The position numbers and the translations under genes are program-made. This document shows positions 7,953 to 15,855 of a DNA stretch of 64,000 nucleotides, in pieces. Source of the stretch: an uncultured Gemmiger sp. (GTDB taxonomy: Bacteria > Bacillota > Clostridia > Oscillospirales > Ruminococcaceae); contig CALXAH010000005.1 in assembly GCA_944386225.1 (NCBI GenBank), forward strand, positions 62,001-126,000, written 5' to 3'. Every line of letters begins with the position of its first letter. Positions within the stretch are counted from its first letter, which is position 1. The notes beneath the pieces are model-generated. The model saw only the letters and a list, made by a program, of their open reading frames with translations, had not been told where the DNA came from and did not search any database.

Positions 7953-7983
7953 ACAGTATACTGTAAATTCTATGTCAAAACAA
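7953..7983 (-). promoter_or_regulatory. Desulfoferrodoxin promoter with 12-bp palindrome over the -10
   Basis: On the minus strand TTGTTT (7983-7978) and TATACT (7960-7955) are 17 bp apart. The -10 lies inside the perfect palindrome ACAGTATACTGT (7953-7964), and a related TACTGTACA occurs near 7890, so a repressor could bind here. Its identity is unknown. Confidence 0.6.
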
Positions 7984-8037
7984 TAGGCGGATATCACGGA
8001 GGGGTCGCATCCGCCTTTGTCACGCCGCAGACTTTTA

Positions 8038-8093
8038 TTGACTGATGCAGGCGTATCCTTTATAATAGGATTAATGTGTGAATTTTTTCACCC
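8038..8093 (+). promoter_or_regulatory. Promoter and Rex-box-like operator of the sensory hydrogenase operon
   Basis: TTGACT (8038-8043) and TATAAT (8061-8066) are spaced 17 bp apart. Just downstream, around +4 to +20, GTGAA-TTTT-TTCAC (8078-8091) matches the core of the Rex operator (TTGTGAA-N4-TTCACAA), missing three outer bases. Rex is an NADH/NAD+-sensing repressor that controls fermentation genes in Firmicutes. The dyad also fits the CRP/FNR pattern TGTGA-N6-TCAC with one outer mismatch, so the regulator is inferred. Confidence 0.7.
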
Positions 8094-8131
8094 AATCAAG
8101 GTGTAAGCGTTAACAGGAGGATTGAAAGCTT

Positions 8132-8383
8132 ATGACTATCGCGATCTGTGTGGGCAGTTCCTGCCATCTGAAAGGTTCTTACGATGTGATCGCCAAGATG
8201 AAGACCGCTCTGGCTGAAAACAAGCTGGAGGACAAGGTGGATCTGTGCGCGGCGTTCTGCCTGGGCAAGTGCTCCACCACCGGCGTAAGCATCCGGGTGG
8301 ATGACAAGATTGTTTCCGGCGTGAACACCGATAACTTTGACGACATCTTCAAGGAGTATGTGCTGGGAGGCCTGGGCGTATGA
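8132..8383 (+). CDS. Thioredoxin-like [2Fe-2S] ferredoxin (NuoE/HydC type)
   Basis: The 83-aa protein has four cysteines in the thioredoxin-like ferredoxin layout: C-x4-C near the N-terminus (CVGSSC) and C-x3-C (CAAFCLGKC region) near residue 40. These bind a [2Fe-2S] cluster. It is the NuoE C-terminal fold without the helical N-terminal domain. AGGAGG precedes the ATG at 8132. Its stop overlaps the start of the hydrogenase-like gene (ATGA), so the two are translationally coupled and probably exchange electrons. Confidence 0.85.
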   Translation: MTIAICVGSSCHLKGSYDVIAKMKTALAENKLEDKVDLCAAFCLGKCSTTGVSIRVDDKIVSGVNTDNFDDIFKEYVLGGLGV

Positions 8384-10053
8384 ACCGCGTTCTTTCGCTG
8401 AAGAAGTCCAACTGCAAAAACTGCTATAAATGTATCCGCAACTGCCCGGTCAAGAGCATCAAGTTTGAGGACGGGCAGGCACATATCCTGCCGGACGAGT
8501 GCATCCTGTGCGGGCGCTGCTTTGTGGCCTGCCCCCAGGACGCCAAGCAGCTGCGCAGCGATGTGGAACGGGTGCGCCAGGCGATTGCCGAGGGGCGCAC
8601 CGTGATCGCCAGCGTAGCGCCTTCGTTCATCGCGGAGTTCCCGCTGTTTGATTTTGCGGCCATGCGGCGGGCGCTGATGCAGCTGGGCTTTGCCGACGCG
8701 GAAGAAACGGCCATCGGGGCCACCATTGTAAAATACGAATACCAGAAGCTGGTGGCGGCCGGCGAGATGGATGTGATCATCTCCACCTGCTGCCATACGG
8801 TAAATGCACTGATCCAGAAATACTACCCCGGGGTGCTGCACTGCCTGGCGCCGGTGCTTTCCCCCATGCAGGCCCACTGCAAGACGATCAAGGAGGCCCA
8901 TCCCGACGCCATGACCGTGTTCATCGGGCCCTGCATCTCCAAAAAAGAGGAATCCGACATCTACGGCATTACCGACGTAGCCCTGACCTTTGAGGAGGTG
9001 GAGGGCTGGATGGAGGAAGCCGGCGTATCCGCGGCCAGCGAGGAAAAGCCCCAGGAAACCGGCAAGCGCGGGCGGTTCTTCCCGGTAACCGGCGGCATTA
9101 TCCGCAGCATGGATACCGAGAACACCGGCTACACCTATATTGCGGTGGACGGTGTGGAAAACTGCGTGCACGCCATCAAGGAGATTGAGGCCGGCAACCT
9201 GCACAAGGTGTTTATTGAGATGAGCGCCTGCACCGGTTGCTGTGTGAACGGCCCGGGCATCCGGCACCACCGCCAGCGGGGCATTCTGGCCGGCAACATG
9301 AAGGTGGACGCCTTTGCCGGGCCGGCGGATTTTGCCGTGCCGGAAAACGAGGATCTGCACAAGGATATGCCTTATCTGGGCGTGCATAATGCCCGGCCCA
9401 GCGAGCATGTGATCCGGGAGATCCTGGCCAAGATGGGCAAGACCAGCCCGGAGCAGGAGCTGAACTGCGGCAGCTGCGGCTACAGCACCTGCCGGGAAAA
9501 GGCGATTGCCGTGTACCAGGGCAAGGCCGACCTGACCATGTGCATGCCCTATCTGAAAGAGAAGGCCGAAACCTTCTCGGGCTACGTGATCAACTCCAGC
9601 CCCAACGGTATCTTTGTGCTGGATGAGGATCTGTGCGTGCAGCAGATCAACCGGGCAGCCTGCGAGCTGTTCAACCTGCGCGGCCCGGAGGATATTGTGG
9701 GCAGCCCCATCGTGCGCATTCTCAACCCCTCCGATTACATCACCGCCATGAACAGCCCCTGCCCCATCAGCAAGGAAAAGAAGCATTATCTGGCGGAATA
9801 CGATAAATATGTGGCCGAGAGCATCGTCTACGACAAGGAATACCACATCATCTTCAGCGTGATGCGGGACATCACCAAGGAAGAACAGCGGGAGGCCAAA
9901 AAGGCGGAACTGCGCGCCCAGACGGTGGAGATCACCGGCAAGGTGATTGAAAAGCAGATGCGTGTGGTACAGGAGATCGCCAGCCTGCTGGGTGAAACCA
10001 CCGCCGAGACCAAGATCGCCCTGACCCAGCTGAAAGACACGCTGCAGCAGTGA
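8380..10053 (+). CDS. Sensory-type [FeFe]-hydrogenase-like protein (HydS) with PAS domain
   Basis: The 557-aa protein has, in order: two 4Fe-4S clusters (CKNCYKCIRNCP and CILCGRCFVACP, residues ~8-50); an [FeFe]-hydrogenase H-cluster domain with variant motifs STCCHTVN, IGPCISKKEE and EMSACTGCCVNGPG; a CxxC-type Fe-S domain (CGSCGYSTC...C, ~366); and a PAS domain (~405-510) followed by a coiled-coil-like tail. All H-cluster cysteines are kept, but the first motif differs from the TSCSP of catalytic enzymes. This matches group C hydrogenases, which are thought to sense H2 and signal through linked domains. The neighbour downstream is a SpoIIE-type phosphatase, the likely output. The start is coupled to the ferredoxin stop. 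Confidence 0.88.
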   Translation: MNRVLSLKKSNCKNCYKCIRNCPVKSIKFEDGQAHILPDECILCGRCFVACPQDAKQLRSDVERVRQAIAEGRTVIASVAPSFIAEFPLFDFAAMRRALMQLGFADAEETAIGATIVKYEYQKLVAAGEMDVIISTCCHTVNALIQKYYPGVLHCLAPVLSPMQAHCKTIKEAHPDAMTVFIGPCISKKEESDIYGITDVALTFEEVEGWMEEAGVSAASEEKPQETGKRGRFFPVTGGIIRSMDTENTGYTYIAVDGVENCVHAIKEIEAGNLHKVFIEMSACTGCCVNGPGIRHHRQRGILAGNMKVDAFAGPADFAVPENEDLHKDMPYLGVHNARPSEHVIREILAKMGKTSPEQELNCGSCGYSTCREKAIAVYQGKADLTMCMPYLKEKAETFSGYVINSSPNGIFVLDEDLCVQQINRAACELFNLRGPEDIVGSPIVRILNPSDYITAMNSPCPISKEKKHYLAEYDKYVAESIVYDKEYHIIFSVMRDITKEEQREAKKAELRAQTVEITGKVIEKQMRVVQEIASLLGETTAETKIALTQLKDTLQQ

Positions 10054-10066
10054 GCGAGGTGGCCAG

Positions 10067-11239
10067 ATGAACAGCTTATGGACCGACATCGGCTACATCA
10101 GCCTGAACAAGAAAAACGAGGAGCTGTGCGGCGACCGGGTGGAGATCATCAAGACCGAGGAGGCCACCACCCTGGTGCTGGCGGACGGCCTGGGCAGCGG
10201 TGTGAAAGCCAACATTCTTTCCACCCTGACCAGCAAGATCCTGTGCACCATGATCGCCGCCAACCTGCCCATTGAGGAATGCGTGGACGCCATTGCCAAA
10301 ACCCTGCCGGTGTGCAGCGTGCGCAAGGTAGCCTACTCCACCTTTACCATCATCCGGGTATTTGCCGACAACACCGCGGAAATCATTCAGTTTGACAATC
10401 CCAAGGTGATCATGCTGCGGGAGGGTATGGAATATGACTATCCCTTTACCCGCCGCACCATCGCGGACAAGGAGATTCTGGAAAGCCGGATCCCCCTGCA
10501 GGTAAACGACGTACTGATCGCCATGAGCGACGGCGCCATCTACGCCGGCGTGGGCAAAACCATGAACTTCGGCTGGCAGCGGGAGAACATCAAGGATTTT
10601 GCCGAAGCGTTTTATGACCCGAGCCTTTCGGCCAAGCTGATCGCCACCTATATCGTGGACGAATGCAACCGGCTGTACGAGGGTGAACCCGGCGACGACA
10701 CCACCGTGGCGGCGGTGCGGATCAAGCCGCGCTGCCCGGTGAACCTGATGATCGGCCCGCCCGCCGATCCAAAAGATGTAAACAAGATGATGGCGCTGTT
10801 CTTCAGCAAGGAGGGCAAACGGATCGTCTGCGGCGGCACCACCAGCAAGCTGGCGGCGGAATACCTGGGCAAGCCGATACGGGCCAGCCTGGACTACAAC
10901 GCCGACCCGGAGATCCCGCCGATTGCCTTTATCGACGGCATCGATCTGGTGACCGAGGGGGTCATCACCCTGGCCCGGGTGGTAGAGTACGCCCGGCAGT
11001 ACGTGGGCGGCACCGATTTTTCCGCCGCCTGGGCCACCCGGAAGGACGGCGCGGCCATGATTGCCCGCATCCTGTTTGACGAGGCCACCGACGTGAACTT
11101 TTTTGCCGGGCGGGCCATCAACCCCGCCCACCAGAACCCCAACCTCCCCATCAACTTCAGCATCAAGATTCAGCTGGTGGAGGAACTGGCCGCCTGCCTG
11201 CGCAAGATGGGCAAGGAGGTAAAGCTCAGTTACTTTTAA
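10067..11239 (+). CDS. SpoIIE-type PP2C serine phosphatase in the sensory hydrogenase operon
   Basis: The 390-aa soluble protein has the PPM/SpoIIE metal-binding motifs: LADGLGSG near residue 45, MSDGAIYAG near residue 155 and GDDTTVAAVR near residue 210. Such enzymes remove phosphate from serine or threonine of partner proteins, for example anti-sigma antagonists. About 170 further residues after the catalytic domain contain VCGGTTSKLAAEYL and may be a second regulatory or substrate-binding domain. GAGGTGG lies before the ATG, 13 bases after the hydrogenase-like gene. The pairing with HydS suggests a redox or H2 signal that changes protein phosphorylation. No kinase or anti-sigma gene is visible nearby. 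Confidence 0.85.
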   Translation: MNSLWTDIGYISLNKKNEELCGDRVEIIKTEEATTLVLADGLGSGVKANILSTLTSKILCTMIAANLPIEECVDAIAKTLPVCSVRKVAYSTFTIIRVFADNTAEIIQFDNPKVIMLREGMEYDYPFTRRTIADKEILESRIPLQVNDVLIAMSDGAIYAGVGKTMNFGWQRENIKDFAEAFYDPSLSAKLIATYIVDECNRLYEGEPGDDTTVAAVRIKPRCPVNLMIGPPADPKDVNKMMALFFSKEGKRIVCGGTTSKLAAEYLGKPIRASLDYNADPEIPPIAFIDGIDLVTEGVITLARVVEYARQYVGGTDFSAAWATRKDGAAMIARILFDEATDVNFFAGRAINPAHQNPNLPINFSIKIQLVEELAACLRKMGKEVKLSYF

Positions 11240-11245
11240 GCCAGA

Positions 11246-11278
11246 GACCGCTGTTCCTTCAGGAACGGCGGTTTTTCT
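11246..11278 (+). terminator. Terminator of the sensory hydrogenase operon
   Basis: ACCGCTGTTCC and GGAACGGCGGT form an 11-bp stem with a TTCA loop, followed by TTTTCT, directly after the stop at 11239. Confidence 0.9.
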
Positions 11279-11312
11279 CTAGTTTCCGGCAGCAACAAGC
11301 CGCATCTCCGCC

Positions 11313-11341
11313 TTGCATTTGCCCGGACAGGCGGGTATACT
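11313..11341 (+). promoter_or_regulatory. Promoter of the BMP-family protein gene
   Basis: TTGCAT (11313-11318) and TATACT (11336-11341), spacing 17 bp, lie about 95 bases upstream of the start codon. Confidence 0.7.
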
Positions 11342-11434
11342 GTTTGTGTACACTTTTCAGCTATACAACACCGAAACGGGGCCCTGCGGCCCGGCGCGCC
11401 AAACCCGGTGCGCGCGGAGGGAGGAACCGCGTCT

Positions 11435-13381
11435 ATGTCGAAGGAAGAATATAAAAAAGCATTGAAAATGGGCCAGAAGAATTTCCGCGCCTGCGTATCC
11501 AAGGGACAGTATCCCTACCTGCAGGTGCTGGACGCGATTCTGGAGCACACCGAAGTGGGTTCCACCGTACCGCTGGGGCTGGTGGATATCCCCATGGACT
11601 TTATCGTGGGCACCAAGACCGCCGGCCGTACCTCGGCCTTTGCCAGCAACTTCATGCCGCTGCTGGGGGAGGACACCGAATTTGCCCACAAATGGGCCAA
11701 CCTGTGCCAGGCCCAGATGGATGAGGGCATCCGGGATCCGATCATTGCCTATGAGTTCATGAACCGGTTCTACGTGGTGGAGGGCAACAAGCGGGTCAGT
11801 GTGCTGAAATACTTCGGCGCGGCCCGGGTGCCCGGCACCGTGACCCGGGTGATTCCCAAGCGCACCAACACCAAGGAAAACCGGATCTATTTTGAGTTCC
11901 TGGATTTCTATACCCTGACCCAGATCAACTATCTGTGGTTCACCGAGGAGGGCCGCTTTGCGGACTTTGTGGCCGTTACCGGCAAGGCTCCCGGCGAGCG
12001 CTGGACCACCGAGGACAAAAAAGCGCTGGCGTCGCTGTATTTCCGGTTCTGCGAGGTTTTCAACGCCCATGGCGGCGACCGTCTGCCCATTACCGCCGGT
12101 GACGCGCTGCTGGCGTTTCTGAAGGTATATTCCTACCACAAGGCGCTGGATATGGGCACCGAGGAACTGCGCGCCTCCCTGCACCGGGTGTGGAACGAGA
12201 TCACCGTGCTGACCCAGCCGGACGCGCTGGAGCTGTCCATGGAGCCTGCCCCCTACCGGGAGGATGTGACCAGCCTGTCCAGCCTGGCCAAGCGGTTCCT
12301 GGCGGGCGGCACCCCGCGCCTGAAGGTGGGTTTTGTACATGAGAAGGACGCCGTGACCTCCATGTGGACCTACGGCCACGAGTTCGGCCGGGGCGAGCTG
12401 GAAAAGGCCCTGGGCGACCGGGTGGAGACGGTGTGTTACGACAACGTGATCCCGGAAACCGACGGCGAAGCGGCCATCGAGCGGGCCATTGCGGACGGCT
12501 GCGACGTGATTTTCACCACCACACCCAAGCTGATCGACCCGGCCCTCAAGGCGGCGGTAATCCATCCCAACGTCAAGATTCTGAACTGTTCGCTGCGGAT
12601 GACCCATCCCAGCGTGCGCACCTACTACGGCCGCATCCACGAGGCCAAATACCTGATCGGCGCCATTGCGGGCGCCATGGCCGACGACAACAAGATCGGC
12701 TATGTGGCCACCTACCCCACCTACGGCATGACCGCCGCCATCAATGCCTTTGCGCTGGGCGCCAAGATGGTGAATCCCCGGGTGAAGATCTACCTGCAGT
12801 GGACGGCCGAAAAGGGCCTGGATGTGGAACGCTATTTCCAGGAGAACGGCATCTCGGTGATCTCCAGCCACGACATCCGCGACCCCAAGGGCGCGCCGGA
12901 GAAGTTCGGCCTGTATCAGGTGATCAACGGGGAGATCCACAACTACGCCATGCCCTTCTGGAACTGGGGCGAATTCTATGTGCGGATCGTGCGCTCCATC
13001 CTGGACGGCACCTGGAAATACCACGACAACGCCCCCGGCACCAAGGCCCTGAACTACTGGTGGGGCATGTCCACCGGCGTGGTGGATGTGATCACCAGCC
13101 GTTCCCTGCCGCTGGGCACCCTGCGGCTGGTGGATCTGCTGCGCAAAACCATTGTGCGGCGGGACTTCGACCCCTTCCGCGGTGTGCTGTACGCCCAGGG
13201 TGGCGTATGCGTGCAGCCGGAGGAACACGCAACCCTGCGTCCGGAGCAGATCATTACCATGGACTGGCTGGCGGACAACGTGATCGGCGGAATTCCCAGT
13301 TACGACTCGCTGATCGACGCGGCCAAGCCGCTGGTCTCGCTGCAGGGTGTAGGCCCTGCGGAGAAACCCAAAAAACTGTAA
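11435..13381 (+). CDS. Cytoplasmic BMP/PnrA-domain protein with ParB-like N-terminus
   Basis: The C-terminal ~350 residues resemble the Bmp/PnrA substrate-binding fold (LKVGFVHEKDAVTSMWTYGH, then IGAIAGAMADDNKIGYVA), normally the extracellular binding lipoprotein of purine-nucleoside ABC transporters. Here no signal peptide or lipobox exists. The protein begins MSKEEYKKALKMGQKNF and the N-terminal ~200 residues include DPIIAYEFMNRFYVVEGNKR, which looks like the ParB/Srx nucleotide-binding fold. It is therefore probably cytosolic and may sense a nucleoside rather than transport it. I chose the ATG at 11435 because GGAGGGAGG (11416-11424) precedes it; a start at 11408 would swallow that site. 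A phosphoesterase gene follows within 20 bases. The function is not established. Confidence 0.7.
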   Translation: MSKEEYKKALKMGQKNFRACVSKGQYPYLQVLDAILEHTEVGSTVPLGLVDIPMDFIVGTKTAGRTSAFASNFMPLLGEDTEFAHKWANLCQAQMDEGIRDPIIAYEFMNRFYVVEGNKRVSVLKYFGAARVPGTVTRVIPKRTNTKENRIYFEFLDFYTLTQINYLWFTEEGRFADFVAVTGKAPGERWTTEDKKALASLYFRFCEVFNAHGGDRLPITAGDALLAFLKVYSYHKALDMGTEELRASLHRVWNEITVLTQPDALELSMEPAPYREDVTSLSSLAKRFLAGGTPRLKVGFVHEKDAVTSMWTYGHEFGRGELEKALGDRVETVCYDNVIPETDGEAAIERAIADGCDVIFTTTPKLIDPALKAAVIHPNVKILNCSLRMTHPSVRTYYGRIHEAKYLIGAIAGAMADDNKIGYVATYPTYGMTAAINAFALGAKMVNPRVKIYLQWTAEKGLDVERYFQENGISVISSHDIRDPKGAPEKFGLYQVINGEIHNYAMPFWNWGEFYVRIVRSILDGTWKYHDNAPGTKALNYWWGMSTGVVDVITSRSLPLGTLRLVDLLRKTIVRRDFDPFRGVLYAQGGVCVQPEEHATLRPEQIITMDWLADNVIGGIPSYDSLIDAAKPLVSLQGVGPAEKPKKL

Positions 13382-13399
13382 GACCGGGTGTGGTAAGAC

Positions 13400-14044
13400 G
13401 TGAAAATTCTGACTGTTTCGGATGTGGAATCCCGCTATCTGTGGGAGTATTATCAGCCCGGCAAGCTGCAGGGCTATGACCTGGTGATCTCCTGCGGGGA
13501 TCTGGACGCCCGGTATCTTTCCTTTCTGGCTACTTTTGCAACGGCACCGGTGCTGTATGTACACGGCAACCACGACGCCAACTACGAGATCCGGCCGCCG
13601 GAGGGATGCGAATGCATTGAGGACACGGTGGTGACTGTAAAGGGGCTTCGCATTGCGGGGCTGGGCGGTTCGGTACGGTATAAATTCGGCCCGCACCAGT
13701 ATACCCAGCGCCAGATGGAAAAGCGGGCACGGCATCTGGAAAAGCATATCCGCCGGGCCGGCGGGGTGGACATTCTGGTAACCCACGCCCCGGCACGGGG
13801 GCTGGGCGACGCGGAGGATCTGCCCCACCAGGGCTTTGAAGCCTTCCGCGGGCTGCTGGATCAGTATGCGCCCCGCTATATGCTGCACGGCCATGTGCAT
13901 CTGAACTACGGCGCCCAGATGGAGCGGGTACGGCACTACGGCAGCACCACCATTGTGAACGCGTTTGAGCGGCAGGTGGTGGAGCTGGAGCCTGCCGCGA
14001 TACCGGAACGCCGCTGGTGGTATTTCTTCCGCCGGGCCACCTGA
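13400..14044 (+). CDS. Calcineurin-like metallophosphoesterase
   Basis: The 214-aa cytosolic protein has the dinuclear-metal motifs SCGDLDARY, VHGNHDANYE, VTHAPARGLGD and LHGHVHLNYG in family order. Substrates of such small enzymes range from cyclic nucleotides to nucleotide esters and cannot be assigned here. The first residues (MKILTVSDVESRY) lack the usual D-x-H in this position: V-E-S replaces the typical T-H after SD, which may change the metal site. The GTG start at 13400 lies 18 bases after the BMP-domain stop, so the two genes are probably co-transcribed. A strong bidirectional terminator follows. Confidence 0.85.
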   Translation: MKILTVSDVESRYLWEYYQPGKLQGYDLVISCGDLDARYLSFLATFATAPVLYVHGNHDANYEIRPPEGCECIEDTVVTVKGLRIAGLGGSVRYKFGPHQYTQRQMEKRARHLEKHIRRAGGVDILVTHAPARGLGDAEDLPHQGFEAFRGLLDQYAPRYMLHGHVHLNYGAQMERVRHYGSTTIVNAFERQVVELEPAAIPERRWWYFFRRAT

Positions 14045-14050
14045 ACGACA

Positions 14051-14104
14051 AAAACGGCCGATATCTGATACATTTCGTATCGGATATCGGCCGTTTTACT
14101 TTTT
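14051..14104. terminator. Bidirectional terminator between converging genes
   Basis: AAAACGGCCGATATC pairs with its complement in a stem of ~20 bp with A-runs and T-runs on both sides, between the phosphoesterase (plus) and sufB (minus). Confidence 0.9.
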
Positions 14105-14114
14105 GTATATAATT

Positions 14115-15035
14115 TCAGCCTTTCAGGAAGCCCTCGATGATCTTGGCTTCGGCCTCCTCCTCGGTCAGACCCAGGGTGCGCAACTTGATGATCTGCTCCC
14201 CGGCGATCTTGCCGATGGCGGCTTCGTGGATCAGGGACGCGTCGATATGGCCGGCGTAGAGTTCCGGCGCGGCGCTGACGGTGCCGTTGTCCACCAGGAT
14301 GGCATCGCACTCGGAATGGCCGGTGCAGCGGCAGTTGCCCCGGATGCAGGAATGGTAGCTCTGGCGGCTGTCGCCCTTGGCCACCGAACGGGACACCAGA
14401 TCCACCACGGAATCCTCCCCGTTCATATCCACGCTGAACTCGGTGGTGGCGGTCTGGTCGGCCTCGGTGAGCAGGCTCTCATGAATGACCAGACGGGCCC
14501 CGGCGGCCAGCGTGGCGTTGGTCTTGCGGGTGGTGCGATCCACGCCGCCCAGCTGCAGGGTGTCCATCTCCAGGGTGGCGCCCTCCGCCAGCACCGCGTC
14601 GGTTACCGGGTCGATGCGGCGCAGGCCCTTGCCCTTGCCGCCGGCCAGGTGCTTTTCCTTGTACAGCACATAGGCGCCCTTGCCCACAAAGAACCGGTGG
14701 ATGCCGTTGTGACGGGCTTCCTCCTCCTCGTCGTTGTGGACGCCGCAGCCCGCCACGATGGTGACGCGGGCGCCGTCGCCGATATAGAAGTCGTTGTATA
14801 CCAGGTCATCCACGCCGCCGTGGGTCACGCAGGCGGGGATGTAGACCGTCTCGTCCTGGGCCTGGGGGCTTACCCGCACCACAAGGCCCGGCGCGTCGGG
14901 CTTGTCCTCAATCTGGATATGGGGGGTGGAACGCCGGGCGGCGCAGCTGCCGTTCTCCCGGATGCTGAACGCCCCGGCATAGCCGCCGGTCCAGTCCGAG
15001 ATCAGGCCCAGCAGTTTTTCGGTAGTGGATTCCAT
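14115..15035 (-). CDS. sufB: SufB/SufD-family scaffold of a minimal SUF Fe-S assembly system
   Basis: The 306-aa protein is a beta-helix SufB/SufD-type core (DETVYIPACVTHGG, then DLVYNDFYIGDGARV) on which Fe-S clusters are built with the SufC ATPase. Its length is well below the ~470 residues of classical SufB. This fits the short SufBC pair of anaerobic Clostridia and Archaea, which works without SufD, SufS or SufE. The C-terminal part keeps histidines and cysteines (SCIRGNCRCTGHSECDAILV; IHEAAIGKIAGEQ) that could hold the cluster. AAGGAGGT precedes the ATG and the sufC stop is 3 bases upstream. Confidence 0.88.
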   Translation of the reverse strand: MESTTEKLLGLISDWTGGYAGAFSIRENGSCAARRSTPHIQIEDKPDAPGLVVRVSPQAQDETVYIPACVTHGGVDDLVYNDFYIGDGARVTIVAGCGVHNDEEEEARHNGIHRFFVGKGAYVLYKEKHLAGGKGKGLRRIDPVTDAVLAEGATLEMDTLQLGGVDRTTRKTNATLAAGARLVIHESLLTEADQTATTEFSVDMNGEDSVVDLVSRSVAKGDSRQSYHSCIRGNCRCTGHSECDAILVDNGTVSAAPELYAGHIDASLIHEAAIGKIAGEQIIKLRTLGLTEEEAEAKIIEGFLKG

Positions 15036-15038
15036 GGG

Positions 15039-15770
15039 TCAGACCTCCTTCCGGTCCATGCCCAGCGGGCACAGGGCCGACTTTTCTTCATGCAGCAGGG
15101 TGGGCAGGATCTGCACGCCCGGACCGGAAACCCGCACGCGCCCTTCGGCCACCACGGCGATCCGGTCGGCGATCTCCAGAATACGCTCCTGGTGGGAGAT
15201 CACCAGCAGCGCGCCGGAACGTTCCCGCTTGAGTTCCTGGAACGCTTCGATCAAGCTGTTGAAGCTCCACAGGTCGATGCCCGCCTCCGGCTCGTCAAAC
15301 ACCAGCACGCGGGCGTTGGTGCGGGCCAGCACGGTGGCGATCTCGATCCGCTTGCTCTCGCCGCCGGAGAGGGATGCGTCCACCGGGCGATCCAGATATT
15401 CCTTGGCGCACAGCCCCACCTTGCCCAGCAGGGCGCAGGCCTGGTGCTCCTCCAGCTGCTGGCCGGCGGCCAAATCCAGCAGGTTGCGCACCGTCAGCCC
15501 CTTGAACCGCACCGGCTGCTGAAAGGCGTAGGCGATGCCCCGGCGGGCACGCTCGGTGATGTCCAGGCCGGTGATGTCCTCCCCGTCCATGAGGATGCGC
15601 CCCTCGGTGGGGTTTTCCAGCCCGGCGATCAGCTTGGCCAGCGAGGTTTTGCCGCCTCCGTTGGGCCCGGTAATCACCGTCAGGCGGCCGGGCTCGATCC
15701 GCAGATCCACCCCGCGCACGATCTCCTCGCCGCCGGGCAGGCTCCAGTGTATATTCTGCAATTCCAGCAT
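15039..15770 (-). CDS. sufC: SufC-type ABC ATPase of the minimal SUF system
   Basis: The 243-aa ATPase has Walker A GPNGGGKTS near residue 35, the signature LSGGESKR, Walker B VLVFDEPEAGID and the H-loop VISHQE. It is cytosolic and powers conformational change of the SufB scaffold during Fe-S cluster assembly. AGGAGG lies 8 bases before the ATG. sufC comes first and sufB follows almost without a gap, the order usual in the two-gene version. No cysteine desulfurase, SufU or IscR-type regulator is in the window. Confidence 0.92.
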   Translation of the reverse strand: MLELQNIHWSLPGGEEIVRGVDLRIEPGRLTVITGPNGGGKTSLAKLIAGLENPTEGRILMDGEDITGLDITERARRGIAYAFQQPVRFKGLTVRNLLDLAAGQQLEEHQACALLGKVGLCAKEYLDRPVDASLSGGESKRIEIATVLARTNARVLVFDEPEAGIDLWSFNSLIEAFQELKRERSGALLVISHQERILEIADRIAVVAEGRVRVSGPGVQILPTLLHEEKSALCPLGMDRKEV

Positions 15771-15826
15771 TGCTATTGCCTCCTATCGCGTACAGAAAAA
15801 GAGCCGCCATGGGCCGCTCACCGCTA

Positions 15827-15855
15827 ATTATAGCCCTCCGCCGGCCTGCCGTCAA
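15827..15855 (-). promoter_or_regulatory. Promoter of sufCB
   Basis: On the minus strand TTGACG (15855-15850) and TATAAT (15832-15827), spacing 17 bp. A short imperfect hairpin followed by CTTTTTCT lies between it and the sufC start and could attenuate transcription. The -35 overlaps the end of the upstream glycosyltransferase gene. Confidence 0.75.

Noticed and set aside
8380-10053. Catalytic (metabolic) [FeFe]-hydrogenase
   Set aside because: The first H-cluster motif is altered, a PAS domain is fused, and a phosphatase follows; these match the sensory group.
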